This document shows positions 49,201 to 64,000 of a stretch of DNA of 64,000 bases, one piece after another. A program made the position numbers and the translations under genes. The notes below the pieces were generated by a model. It did not search any database and had not been told where the DNA came from. It saw only the letters and a program-made list of their open reading frames with translations. The stretch's first letter is position 1; each line of letters starts with the position of its first letter. The DNA comes from Mugil cephalus. Lineage: Eukaryota; Chordata; Actinopteri; Mugiliformes; Mugilidae. The stretch covers positions 9,662,001 to 9,726,000 of the forward strand of contig NC_061772.1 in assembly GCF_022458985.1 (NCBI RefSeq), read 5' to 3'.

Positions 49201-52200
49201 TCAGTAGGAACCCTTGAAAGTTTACGTGGCTTAGAAAGTATTCTTCTACTACTAAATAAAAAGGGATGTTGGTAGAAAAAAGTAGATGCTCTAAACCAGA
49301 ATCATAATCTCAGGGATCAGCATTTCTTGTTTTTAGCTTATGCAAATATTCAATAAATTAAATATATGTTGTTTTTTAATGGCCAACCATACCTACCTAG
49401 GGGCATAGAGGTTTCTTTTTTCTGAAGTGACACACTGGATACTTGAATTGGCATAGTTGTTTTGTATTCATACCTGCTGAAGATTTAGAAGACAGTGTAA
49501 TACTCAGCATACTGTTCTAATCCAAGGCATGCGTTGGGAGAGCATTTTGATACTTGTTATTCTGTAATCCATAGTATAAAGACAAATCCCCTCTGGTAAG
49601 TATATGTACAAACCCTCGTGTTTCCCCTTTTACACTACTACTACTACTACATGAAGGTCAGGGCAAAAAATATCGGGTGCTTACGATGCACCCCTTACTG
49701 TCACTTTTTTGTTTGTACATTTTATTTTTGGTCACATAGTGTACTCCTGTATAATATCCTCTACTCCTGTGTGTGAGCCTCGTTTCCTTTGGATTTTATG
49801 CAGACCTCAGCTACAAAATTTGGTACATGTACTCTTTTTCATCCGTCACACCTTTTTCAAGACCAGTCCAGCTCAGTTAGGCCTGTTTGAGCCAGCGGAT
49901 TAGAGGAAAAAAAACATTTTAGTATGACGACTTTAGTTGCAGATTACCTGTGAGCTAACTGAGGATTTATATTTAGAAAACACAAGGTAAAGATATTAAA
50001 TGTGCGCAAAAAGACGATGTTGAGGCCAACTTCCTGTCAGTCAAGTCAGGATTCCCCAAGCTTCTCTTTGTGTAATTTTTACAGCGGCAGGAGCCTTTAT
50101 ACTGGAGTGAAACCGACTAGAGGGAAAAAACCACTGGGGACTAAGTAGCAAATCAGCTTAGTCTAATTTTTATTTTCTCTGAGAAAGGATCTATTGTATT
50201 TGCACAGTTCCTACTGTGTAGTTCGTCTTAAAGCGGGAACCAGACACAGTTGAGTTTCTGTGTATTCACAGCTGAACTGAAGAATTACTGCACATGTTGA
50301 GTGTAGGGAGATATCGGTGCACACGTATATATTATTGTTGCTTTAGTTAGTTGTGATTTTACCCAATGCTAATCGTGCTTCTCTACTAATCTGCTTCTTT
50401 CTCTCGCTTCCCCTTATCCGATGTTTGCGTGGTTTCTGAATTCACATTTTGTGTGAACTTTCTTCTATTAAATCAAGGATTTAATAGGTCTGCTGTATAT
50501 TTTAGTGGGTTATTTCCAGTCGAATGTGGATTCAGTTGAACTGCGTTGCCTGTTACTAAATACTCGGTCAGAATATGGTGAGAGAGGGCAGACCCAGCCA
50601 TACCCCAGGGTCCATTATGTAGCACATGACAGCACCACTGAGGGTTACCTCAGATATAGAACAGGCTTTTTACTGACTGGAACGCTAATGCTAGGAAACA
50701 TTACACATTATATTTCGAAGACAAACCATTCTTACTTCATTGAATGATAGTGCAGCGTTTTGAGCCAGTAAAAACACATTTTGATCTGCAGTTTTTTTTT
50801 CTTTTCCCAAGACGTTTGAATATACAAATGCAGAGACAGATAAGAGATGCTTTGAATTTTACGGGCCTCAAAACAGCAGTGGACAGTTGATGTTAGGAGG
50901 GGGTGGGTTTTGTAGTTCCCACATTTGGACTGCACCTCAATCAGCAGGCTACAGGACTTGTCGCGAAGATGAGAAGTGAGATGAGTGTGGTGCATGCACA
51001 CGTTTACTCCTCAAGCTGCCACGTACTGCCAGTACACCGCTAACGCTGAAGTCCCACCTCTGCTTTCTCAGTGCACTTTATCCCGCCATGAAATTATTAC
51101 CCGCGTAGAACTGGAGTGAACCACGGATATAACTCCACTAAATCTCTAGTGGCGGGAGCTCTGAGACTATTGCTCCAGTTCATCAGCAGTAAGACATATG
51201 AAATTTCAGTGCTGCAGCGAAGTTTACCCAGGGACCCCACACACACACCTGTGGCTGTAAAAGAAAGAGACATTTTTTAAACCTAGTCTCTCTCGTGTGT
51301 CAGTATTTATCCTGAGCATCTTTACATTTTGCATTGTTTCTGTAACTCAAGGTCACTGGTGTTTTCTTTGGGTTTTGTGGCGCAAATACAAAGAAAATAA
51401 ACCCTTTCTAAAATGTATTTGTCATCCTTGTGTGAATTTCACTTTGTTGATCTCAAAGGGTCTGTGTGCGTGTGAGAGAGTGTATCTTTGAGTGCTCACA
51501 TTTGCATGAATGCATGATTCCTGTATGCCTTAAAAGTAGAGGAGGCATCTGAATTAACGTTGCATTTACACTCTTATTTACAGATCAAGGCTAAAAACTA
51601 TGACAAGGTAGAAAAGGTAAGTGTCCACCCCACTCACGGAAGTTCACAGTGTGTAACCCTTGTCCAAAATCAGACAAGGGTGGTTTTGCTGGGTGTTATT
51701 CTTCGAGCTGTTGAGTAATATCATTTTTGTGATTGCTACTAAAAAATGTATATACAGTCATCAATAAGGTAGTACAAGGCATCTTAACATGAGATGGCAA
51801 CATTTAGCATCTTAATTCGGTGTTAAAGTTCGGAACTTTTTTGACATTGAAAGATGATGTTATGAGTTGATGCATAATTTCATTCATAACCCTGTTCTCC
51901 CTCTGTACAACACTACCGTGGCTTTATTATATATTCAAAACAAAGAGTGTATAATGTTTCACATTTCCCCTGGCATCACTTTTTATATTGTGAAACTACT
52001 TTATTTGAAATGATTTTACTTTTATTACGTAACTACTTTGTTGTTTCAAATGTACAACACATAACACCTCTAACAAGCTTTGAGCGCACTAAAATGTAGG
52101 CCACATCTGAGACCTGTCTAATGAAGCAGAATGGCTCATAGTGCACTGGCACAACTGTGCTGCATAAGAGCTTGGAATCCTCCCCAACCCAAATCTGACA

Positions 52201-55200
52201 TTTAGTTTCAGTAAAAAATTGCTCTTCTGAGCTTTTCTTCTGACTAAATTTGCATGCTGCCTCAAACCTGTTTATTAAATATGTGAAATGCCTGTTTGAA
52301 TTGATATCATCTAACGTGTTATTGCGCCGGTAGTTGTTTCAGAGATGCTTAATGAAAGTGCTGCACATCGACCTGTGGAAATGCTACCTCTCATATGTCC
52401 GAGAGACTAAAGGGAAGCTTCCCAGCTACAAGTAAGACGACGTGTTGCATTGTGGGTTTAATTGTCACATCAAAATCCACGTGTTGCATGATGCATTTAT
52501 TTTTTCGTCCCCAGAGAAAAGATGGCCCAGGCGTACGACTTCGCCCTGGATAAAATTGGCATGGAAATTATGTCTTACCAGGTGCACAGATCTGAACTAT
52601 TTATTTATGACAGTGAATGTGAGTTTCTGTTTACTATCCTCACCTGACTGCTGTTCATTCTTCCCTCAGATTTGGGTGGACTACATTAATTTCCTAAAAG
52701 GAGTGTAAGTGTCTTTTTCCTGTAATATTGTAAGGGTTCCAAAACCGTGTTGGCAACTCATAAACATTTCTGTTTTCCATTTAATTAGTGAGGCTGTGGG
52801 GTCATACGCAGAGAACCAGAGAATCACTGCAGTACGGAGGGTCTACCAGAGAGGCTGCGTGAACCCCATGATTAACATTGAACAGCTCTGGAGAGATTAT
52901 AGCAAATATGAGGAGGTAAATCACACACGTTTGCACTGATGGGAGTTTCTAGCTATAAAATATAAAAGTGAAAGCTAAACGGACTTCTCTATGCCGCCAA
53001 CAGGGCATCAACGTGCATTTGGCCAAAAAGATGATTGAGGATCGAAGTAGAGATTACATGAACGCCAGGAGGGTGGCCAAGGTGAGACGTCGAACCAGGT
53101 GTCACAGATGTGCACAGCTATGTGTTGTTGTAAACTAATACAGGTTGGTTTTGCGTGATTCAGGAGTATGAGACGGTGATGAAGGGGCTGGACAGGAATG
53201 CACCGTCGGTGCCACCCCAGAACTCCCCTCAGGAGGCCCAGCAAGTGGAAATGTGGAAGAAGTACATCCAGTGGGAAAAAAGCAACCCACTCCGCACAGA
53301 AGACCAGACGCTTATCACAAAGAGAGGTGATTTAAGACTAGAAAATCTATTTTCTATATATGCTTCAAACAACCCATGATCCCAGTAATGTCCAGTAAGC
53401 TGGTATCATCAGTGTAGATACATGAGGTATGAACATTAGTCTTCCCTGTGTGAGTGCGGCCACTAGAGGGCATAGATTGACTGTTTTCTCCTCAGCCCTA
53501 TTTTACATGTGCTGACTTTGTAATTATAGAGGCCAGCTATTAAATGTTGTTGTCTTCTGTGGTGCAGTGATGTTCGCCTATGAGCAGTGCCTGCTGGTGC
53601 TGGGCCACCATCCCGACATATGGTATGAAGCAGCACAGTACCTGGAGCAGTCCAGCAAACTGCTGGCAGAGAAAGGGGTAAGAGATAAAACACTGCGACC
53701 TGGAATATCATGTGTCAATTTGACATCGACTCAAATGCTTATCTCTCTCTCTCAGGACATGAATAATTCAAAGCTGTTCAGTGACGAGGCAGCAAACATC
53801 TATGAACGTGCCATTGGGACTCTTCTAAAAAAGAACATGCTTCTTTACTTTTCATTTGCCGACTACGAAGAAGTGAGTGTCCGGTTTGTTGCCGAGCACA
53901 AACTCCAACCGAGGCAGCGATAGAGGTGGGGACTTAACAGCACGTTTCGTTTTGCCAATCCTCACAGAGTCGCATGAAGCACGAGAAAGTCCACAGCATC
54001 TACAACAAACTGCTGGCCATTGAGGACATTGACCCCACGCTGGTGTACATCCAGTACATGAAGTTTGCCAGGAGGGCGGAGGGCATCAAGTCCGGTCGCA
54101 CCATCTTCAAAAAGGCCAGAGAGGATCCACGCACGCGTCACCATGTGTACGTTACGGCAGCGCTGATGGAATACTACTGCAGCAAGGTAAGAGCTCCACT
54201 ATTTACACTCTAAGTCAGTGAAAACTGATGGTGAGCTCAGATCAGACACCCCTCAGGTTGAGAACCACTGCTGTAAGTGTCTAAAACAGGTCTTAATACA
54301 CGTCTTTAATTATTTAACGTGTTCTTTACAGGATAAATCTGTGGCCTTTAAGATTTTTGAGCTTGGTTTGAAGAAATATGGGGACATTCCAGAGTACATA
54401 CTCGCGTACATCGATTACCTCTCACACCTTAACGGTAAGTCTTACCGTCTGCTTTGGAAATACGAAACATCTCAAAAGTGTGACATGTGACCATGTTGTG
54501 TGTCTTCCCTTGTCATTTTTCTCATCAGAGGATAACAACACCAGAGTTTTGTTTGAGCGTGTCCTCACCTCAGGAAGCTTATCACCAGAAAAATCAGGGT
54601 AAATGTCAAGTTTCGATGACGCGCTGCCTCTGCACCAAATTGGTATCTCTCGGACAAGATTAGTTCAATTAACTTATTCACCTCTTGTTCCTCAGCGAGA
54701 TCTGGGCTCGGTTCCTGGCCTTTGAGAGCAACATAGGAGACCTGGCCAGTATTCTGAAAGTTGAGAGGAGGCGCTTCACTGCCTTCAAGGACGAGTACGA
54801 GGGCAAAGAGACGGCCTTGCTCGTAGACAGATACAAGTTCATGGACCTGTACCCCTGCTCTGCCAGTGAACTCAAGGCCCTTGGATACAAGGTATGTTCA
54901 TCCCCTTCACAGGTGACTCAGCGTGAGCTACTCTTGCCACCAAAGCAAGTGTGAACCGCCATTTAACGTGCACCGTGTTCGTAGGACGTGTCTCGTGCCA
55001 AGCTGGCGGCCCTGCTCCCAGAGACTGTGGTGGCACCTTCTGTGCCTGCGCTAAAGGACGAAGCCGACCGTAAACCCGAGTACCCCAAACCAGACACCAC
55101 TCAGATGATCCCCTTTCAGCCTCGTCACCTTGCCCGTACGTAGTTCAGTGAATCTCTGAAACCCCTCGTTAAGATTCCCACTCTTCACGAACACTGTTGC

Positions 55201-55846
55201 CGAGTTATTTTTGCATGTCTGATGATGTCATGTTTCTTCCCACAGCTCCAGGTTTACACCCTGTCCCCGGTGGAGTTTTCCCAGTCCCTCCAGCTGCTGT
55301 TGTCCTAATGAAGCTGCTGCCTCCACCTACGTGCTTCACTGTGAGTAGCAGCAGCTTAATGCTATCAAGCTCATATTTATAGGCGATGGATGAAAGATGT
55401 GATTTATTTTTCCTTTGTGCTGGGATTCAAAGAGTCTGTGCTTGCGTCTTGTTGCAGGGCCCCTTCGTCCAAGTGGATGAGCTCATGGAAACTTTCAGGA
55501 GATGCACACTTCCTGAGAGTACGTCGCCTTTGTCAACGCTATATATGAATTCATATCATCTCTACTGGAAATGTGAACTGTTATAAAATGTGTTACATTG
55601 TGTTAAAATGTAGTTGTTTGATGTGTCCCTGATCTGTTTTCTGTAGCTGTTGACGCTGCTGTAGAGCTGATCACTGGAAGACAGCCCGACGCAGGAGGGG
55701 AGGGCAATGGATCCATGGAGAACCACGCTATTGCCAAGTCACTGAAGAGGCCTAACGCAGACTCAGACGAGGAGGACGACAAAGGAGCAGTGGCTCCGCC
55801 CATACACGACATCTACCGCGCACGCCAACAGAAGAGGATTCGATAA
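46201..55846 (+). CDS. cstf3: Cleavage stimulation factor subunit 3 (CstF-77), 20 coding exons, 716 residues
   Basis: CstF-77 is the scaffold of the cleavage stimulation factor. It dimerises through HAT repeats, holds CstF-64 and CstF-50, and promotes mRNA 3'-end cleavage in the nucleus. Exons: 46201-46227, 47018-47122, 47295-47390, 51584-51616, 52334-52431, 52515-52581, 52670-52704, 52789-52915, 53004-53081, 53164-53326, 53568-53677, 53756-53872, 53968-54186, 54332-54434, 54529-54598, 54696-54891, 54985-55135, 55246-55340, 55458-55518 and 55647-55846 (TAA). All splice phases agree. The product is 716 residues against 717 in human and nearly colinear with it: HAT repeats over about residues 20-550, then the proline-rich [19 protein letters not shown] region and a C-terminus ending [13 protein letters not shown]. 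The start context and the MSTEGAADQ opening fit the mammalian MSGDGATEQ. Confidence 0.98.
46228..47017 (+). other. cstf3 intron 1
   Basis: 790-bp GT-AG intron with no other feature recognised. Confidence 0.85.
47018..47122 (+). CDS. cstf3: cstf3 coding exon 2 (residues 10-44)
   Basis: Encodes [20 protein letters not shown], then [15 protein letters not shown]: the first HAT repeat, nearly identical to mammals. Confidence 0.97.
47295..47390 (+). CDS. cstf3: cstf3 coding exon 3 (residues 45-76), followed by a weak donor
   Basis: Encodes [20 protein letters not shown], then [12 protein letters not shown]. The donor is GTTAAT, a poor match to GTAAGT, and opens the 4.2-kb intron 3. Reading through gives 17 further codons before TGA at 47442-47444. 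Confidence 0.97.
47391..51583 (+). other. cstf3: cstf3 intron 3, 4.2 kb, with intronic poly(A) signals
   Basis: By far the largest cstf3 intron. It carries AATAAA at 48875, 48991, 49255 and 49352, and the one at 48991 is followed at once by a strong GU/U-rich stretch. No other gene is recognised in it. Confidence 0.7.
48991..48996 (+). terminator. cstf3: Candidate intronic poly(A) signal of cstf3
   Basis: AATAAA is followed by TTTTGTTGTATTAC and then a T-rich, GT-containing run, a good downstream element. CstF-77 genes of vertebrates are known to use an intronic site in this same intron to make a short autoregulatory transcript. Which of the AATAAA copies is used here is not known. Confidence 0.45.
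51584..51616 (+). CDS. cstf3: cstf3 coding exon 4, a 33-bp small exon (residues 77-87)
   Basis: Encodes [11 protein letters not shown], identical to mammals, between a TTACAG acceptor and a GTAAGT donor. Confidence 0.96.
51617..52333 (+). other. cstf3 intron 4
   Basis: 717-bp GT-AG intron. AT-rich, with nothing else recognised. Confidence 0.85.
52334..52431 (+). CDS. cstf3: cstf3 coding exon 5 (residues 88-120)
   Basis: Encodes [20 protein letters not shown], then [12 protein letters not shown], and splits a Lys codon with the next exon. The acceptor is GGTAG. Confidence 0.97.
52515..52581 (+). CDS. cstf3: cstf3 coding exon 6 (residues 120-142)
   Basis: Encodes [20 protein letters not shown], then YQ. 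The acceptor is CCCCAG and the donor GTGCAC. Confidence 0.97.
52670..52704 (+). CDS. cstf3: cstf3 coding exon 7 (residues 143-154)
   Basis: 35-bp exon encoding [11 protein letters not shown] plus part of a Val codon. The acceptor is CCTCAG and the donor GTAAGT. Confidence 0.97.
52789..52915 (+). CDS. cstf3: cstf3 coding exon 8 (residues 154-196)
   Basis: Encodes [37 protein letters not shown] and SKYEE, in the HAT region. The donor is GTAAAT. Confidence 0.97.
53004..53081 (+). CDS. cstf3: cstf3 coding exon 9 (residues 197-222)
   Basis: Encodes [20 protein letters not shown], then ARRVAK. The acceptor is CAACAG and the donor GTGAGA. Confidence 0.97.
53164..53326 (+). CDS. cstf3: cstf3 coding exon 10 (residues 223-277)
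   Basis: Encodes [20 protein letters not shown] to [14 protein letters not shown]. It splits a Val codon with exon 11 and the donor is GTGATT. Confidence 0.97.
53460..53474 (+). promoter_or_regulatory. CTCF-like motif in cstf3 intron 10
   Basis: GCGGCCACTAGAGGGCA (53456-53472) contains the strongest part of the CTCF core, with departures only in the last two positions. Confidence 0.5.
53568..53677 (+). CDS. cstf3: cstf3 coding exon 11 (residues 277-313)
   Basis: Encodes [20 protein letters not shown], then [16 protein letters not shown]. The donor is GTAAGA and opens a 78-bp intron with no stop codon in frame. Confidence 0.97.
53756..53872 (+). CDS. cstf3: cstf3 coding exon 12 (residues 314-352)
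   Basis: Encodes [20 protein letters not shown], then [19 protein letters not shown]. The acceptor is CTCTCAG and the donor GTGAGT. Confidence 0.97.
53968..54186 (+). CDS. cstf3: cstf3 coding exon 13 (residues 353-425)
   Basis: Largest cstf3 coding exon. Encodes [20 protein letters not shown] to [16 protein letters not shown], in the C-terminal HAT repeats that mediate dimerisation in the family. Confidence 0.97.
54332..54434 (+). CDS. cstf3: cstf3 coding exon 14 (residues 426-460)
   Basis: Encodes [20 protein letters not shown], then [14 protein letters not shown]. The donor is GTAAGT, phase 1. Confidence 0.97.
54529..54598 (+). CDS. cstf3: cstf3 coding exon 15 (residues 460-483)
   Basis: Encodes [20 protein letters not shown], then KS, and splits a Gly codon. 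The donor is GTAAAT. Confidence 0.97.
54696..54891 (+). CDS. cstf3: cstf3 coding exon 16 (residues 483-548)
   Basis: Encodes [20 protein letters not shown] to [17 protein letters not shown], the end of the HAT domain. The donor is GTATGT. Confidence 0.97.
54985..55135 (+). CDS. cstf3: cstf3 coding exon 17 (residues 549-599)
   Basis: Encodes [20 protein letters not shown] to [14 protein letters not shown], the linker after the HAT domain. The donor is GTACGT. Confidence 0.96.
55246..55340 (+). CDS. cstf3: cstf3 coding exon 18 (residues 599-630)
   Basis: Encodes [20 protein letters not shown], then [11 protein letters not shown], the proline-rich segment that in the family lies next to the CstF-64 hinge-binding monkeytail. 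The acceptor is CACAG and the donor GTGAGT. Confidence 0.96.
55458..55518 (+). CDS. cstf3: cstf3 coding exon 19 (residues 631-651)
   Basis: Encodes [20 protein letters not shown] and splits a Thr codon. The acceptor is TTGCAG and the donor GTACGT. Confidence 0.96.
55647..55846 (+). CDS. cstf3: cstf3 last coding exon (residues 651-716)
   Basis: Encodes [20 protein letters not shown], an acidic middle and [13 protein letters not shown] followed by TAA. The last 13 residues are identical to mammals. Confidence 0.97.
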
Positions 55847-56180
55847 ACCACCGTGAGCCCTTCAAGAATGTAATCTTAGCAGATCATACATCCTCTGATC
55901 TCTGTACAGAAGACAAGCGTACATTCACACACACACACACACAGACACACATACAGTATGCACACCTGAGTGTTTTTGTCTTTTTGTTTTGTTTTCGTCG
56001 ACAGTTTTTATTTTTAAAGACTGACCATTATACTGTACAAAATTTTTAATTCAACCATTGGTTTTGACACACCGCTCAGTTTTGGCCTTGTTATGTCCCA
56101 GCGATGGCAAAGTTGAAGAAAGCTTTTTTTAGATAACTGAGGGAAACACGATTCCTTTCAATAAAAATGGAAAACAAAAC
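55847..56180 (+). other. cstf3: cstf3 3' UTR
   Basis: About 330 bp from the stop to just past the poly(A) signal. It contains a short CA repeat (about 55928-55950). Confidence 0.75.
56160..56165 (+). terminator. cstf3: cstf3 polyadenylation signal (AATAAA)
   Basis: Canonical AATAAA, followed about 25 bases on by a T-rich downstream stretch. Confidence 0.8.
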
Positions 56181-57520
56181 AACTGGATTTGCCTTTTTTA
56201 TTATTTGATTTAAAGTATTTTCAATGCTTTATGGTTCACTTCTTTTAAGAGAGCATCAGTTGTAGGCCTTATGGTTACCAATAGGGGGCACCGTAGAGCT
56301 CCTAGCAACTGAGTAGCAAGGAAAAAAGGCCAACTTTTGTTTCAATGATCAGAATTCTACAAGCTTATTTTTGTGTCTTTGTTTTATATCAAATCAAGCA
56401 TCACATATGCCAACTGGTAAAGCTGAAGTTTTATCTAATTACTTTCCTTTCCATTCCCTTTCCCTCAAATTTATTCATGCAGCGTTAGACAGGTCAGAGG
56501 ATCATGAGGCTTTGCTCTGGTTATGTGTCGGCCTATTAGGCTGTAGTCACACAGTGCACAGCACCACTCTACTGACAAACTTTAACAGAAAATATAATAT
56601 ATGTTTTGTTCTGTGAGTGTTTGCGTTTAATGAATTCTGGATGACGCTGAAAAATAATTACTAACATAGTAAGTCTAAAACATAGTAAATAGACAAATTT
56701 GTTCGCTTAAAAGTTTTCCTGCTATTAACGGGCACATATAATGTCAGATGAAAACGTAAGGTGTAGAAAATGACGTTACCCAAAATTGAATTGAGAAACA
56801 GTCCTGGTCTTCCAAACTCACTTTTTATTATACAGAAACACAGTATGAGTGAAAAACAATTTCACAAGTTCTTTTAGTTGACTGGGAACCTCGGTAGCAG
56901 AATTTGATATCATAATTTCACAAGAGAACACCATCTTTTGATCACTGATCCCCAAAATGGACATTTTCTTGCACGGTGTGGATAAATTAGTTGACCAAAA
57001 ACGCTTTTTGACCTTATTATTTGACATTCAAGATGTCATTCCTTGTTTCATCACAATACACATTTCAATCTCTTACATTAAAACAGGCTCGTGTACTGTA
57101 AATGTATGAGTGTTCCTGTTGAATTTTATTATAGACCTGACAAAATGCAGACAAGATGTCCGGGGTTTTAACTCAGCCTGGAAATTCTTCTTTCACCTAG
57201 AAATGTGGCATCAATTTCCTCATCTGATTAGAAGCCTTACATAAAACGTACTTATAACAAAACCCTGGGGGTGCCACTAAAACGCAGCTAAGGTTTTTTG
57301 GTCCAAAAAAACAAAAGAACGACGACGACAACAAAGAACATACAAACATCTGCTTTGCTGGTTTGTTCCCGACAAAAACCCAAAGGGCTGAAGCCCCGTG
57401 AATGCCGTTTACTGTTCGCCACATCAGACTTTCAAATTTCTAGTTTTCAAATATCCGGTCGAGGGTTTCCCTCACGCGCAGCTCTACTGTACATCACATT
57501 GTGTACGACAAAAAAAAAAA
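56181..57520. other. Region between the convergent cstf3 and depdc7 3' ends
   Basis: Contains a CTCF-like motif at 56278 and further minus-strand AATAAA copies (near 56824 and 57127) that could extend the depdc7 3' UTR. No tcp11l1 or other gene is recognised, although mammals have TCP11L1 in this interval. Confidence 0.5.
56278..56292 (+). promoter_or_regulatory. CTCF-like motif downstream of cstf3
   Basis: CCAATAGGGGGCACC fits the CTCF core at all but one position and shares CCAATAGGGGGC with the site at 44090-44104. Confidence 0.45.
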
Positions 57521-57533
57521 AAAAAAACACATT

Positions 57534-57539
57534 TTTATT
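57534..57539 (-). terminator. depdc7: Candidate depdc7 polyadenylation signal
   Basis: The minus strand reads AATAAAAATGTG followed by a long T-tract and GT-rich bases, a good downstream element. It gives a 3' UTR of about 360 bp. More distal AATAAA copies exist. Confidence 0.5.
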
Positions 57540-57882
57540 GCTAACACTGTTCCTATTGCACAAGCACAGAGAATGCATCTGTTTTTAAAGCGACAATGCA
57601 GATTTGCCGTCTGCAGACACGTAAAGCCGTCGAGATGCATTGCAGTGTGGTAACACGGGGAGACGAAGGTATTTCATGTTAGTGTCCTGCACCAAAGAAA
57701 TCATCTAAGTAAATACGTCCATAAATATGGTAGCTTATAAAAAGTCTCTCAAATTCACATTCTTGTTCAGTAGTCTAAACTATTTACATGCTAGAAATAC
57801 ACCAACTTTACTGCACATTTTCAGGTCGTTTCACGCCCACTTTTTTACACTATCGCACATCGTGTCCTTCAACCAATAAATA
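57540..57882 (-). other. depdc7: depdc7 3' UTR
   Basis: AT-rich sequence between the depdc7 stop codon and the nearest poly(A) signal. Confidence 0.6.

Positions 57883-64000
<6,118 letters not shown>

Overview
The window is nuclear genomic DNA from a vertebrate, most likely a teleost fish. Its genes are split into many exons with GT-AG introns. The reconstructed proteins follow the mammalian HIPK3, CSTF3 and DEPDC7 proteins almost residue for residue over long stretches, but the locus is compact: about 64 kb carries three genes, and many introns are only 78-110 bp. There are no operons, phage, insertion sequences or CRISPR arrays. The species cannot be named from this sequence alone. Exon boundaries below were set by reading conserved protein blocks across splice sites and checking that phases match.

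Layout, left to right. (1) About 1-5850: a CpG-rich block at 5.4-5.85 kb holds a minus-strand exon that encodes a signal peptide and ends in a good splice donor. By position this is probably the first exon of the kiaa1549l orthologue, which would make 1-5416 part of its first intron. (2) About 6960-42980, minus strand: hipk3, a homeodomain-interacting protein kinase of 1295 residues. It has a non-coding first exon at 42.7-43.0 kb, 15 coding exons between 34768 and 11435, and a long 3' UTR of about 4.5 kb. (3) About 43-46 kb: intergenic DNA between the divergent hipk3 and cstf3 promoters, with an unexplained CpG-rich block at 44.7-44.95 kb. (4) 46.0-56.2 kb, plus strand: cstf3, encoding CstF-77, a core subunit of the mRNA 3'-end cleavage machinery, with 20 coding exons and 716 residues. 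(5) About 57.5-61.6 kb or beyond, minus strand: depdc7, a DEP-domain protein with eight coding exons and 520 residues from the first supported Met, convergent with cstf3. (6) 61.6-64 kb: DNA upstream of depdc7 with candidate but unproven first exons.

The order and relative orientations (kiaa1549l, hipk3, cstf3, depdc7) match human 11p13 read backwards, except that tcp11l1, which lies between CSTF3 and DEPDC7 in mammals, is absent here. The genes do not form a pathway. HIPK3 is a nuclear signalling kinase, CstF-77 works in mRNA polyadenylation, and DEPDC7 is a poorly understood signalling adaptor.

The points most worth following up are regulatory: a weak donor and polyadenylation signals in cstf3 intron 3, matching the known CstF-77 autoregulatory site; the single large hipk3 exon that matches the circHIPK3 exon; a 78-bp cstf3 intron that is open in frame; and four CTCF-like motifs. 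I found no evidence of a wholly new biological system.
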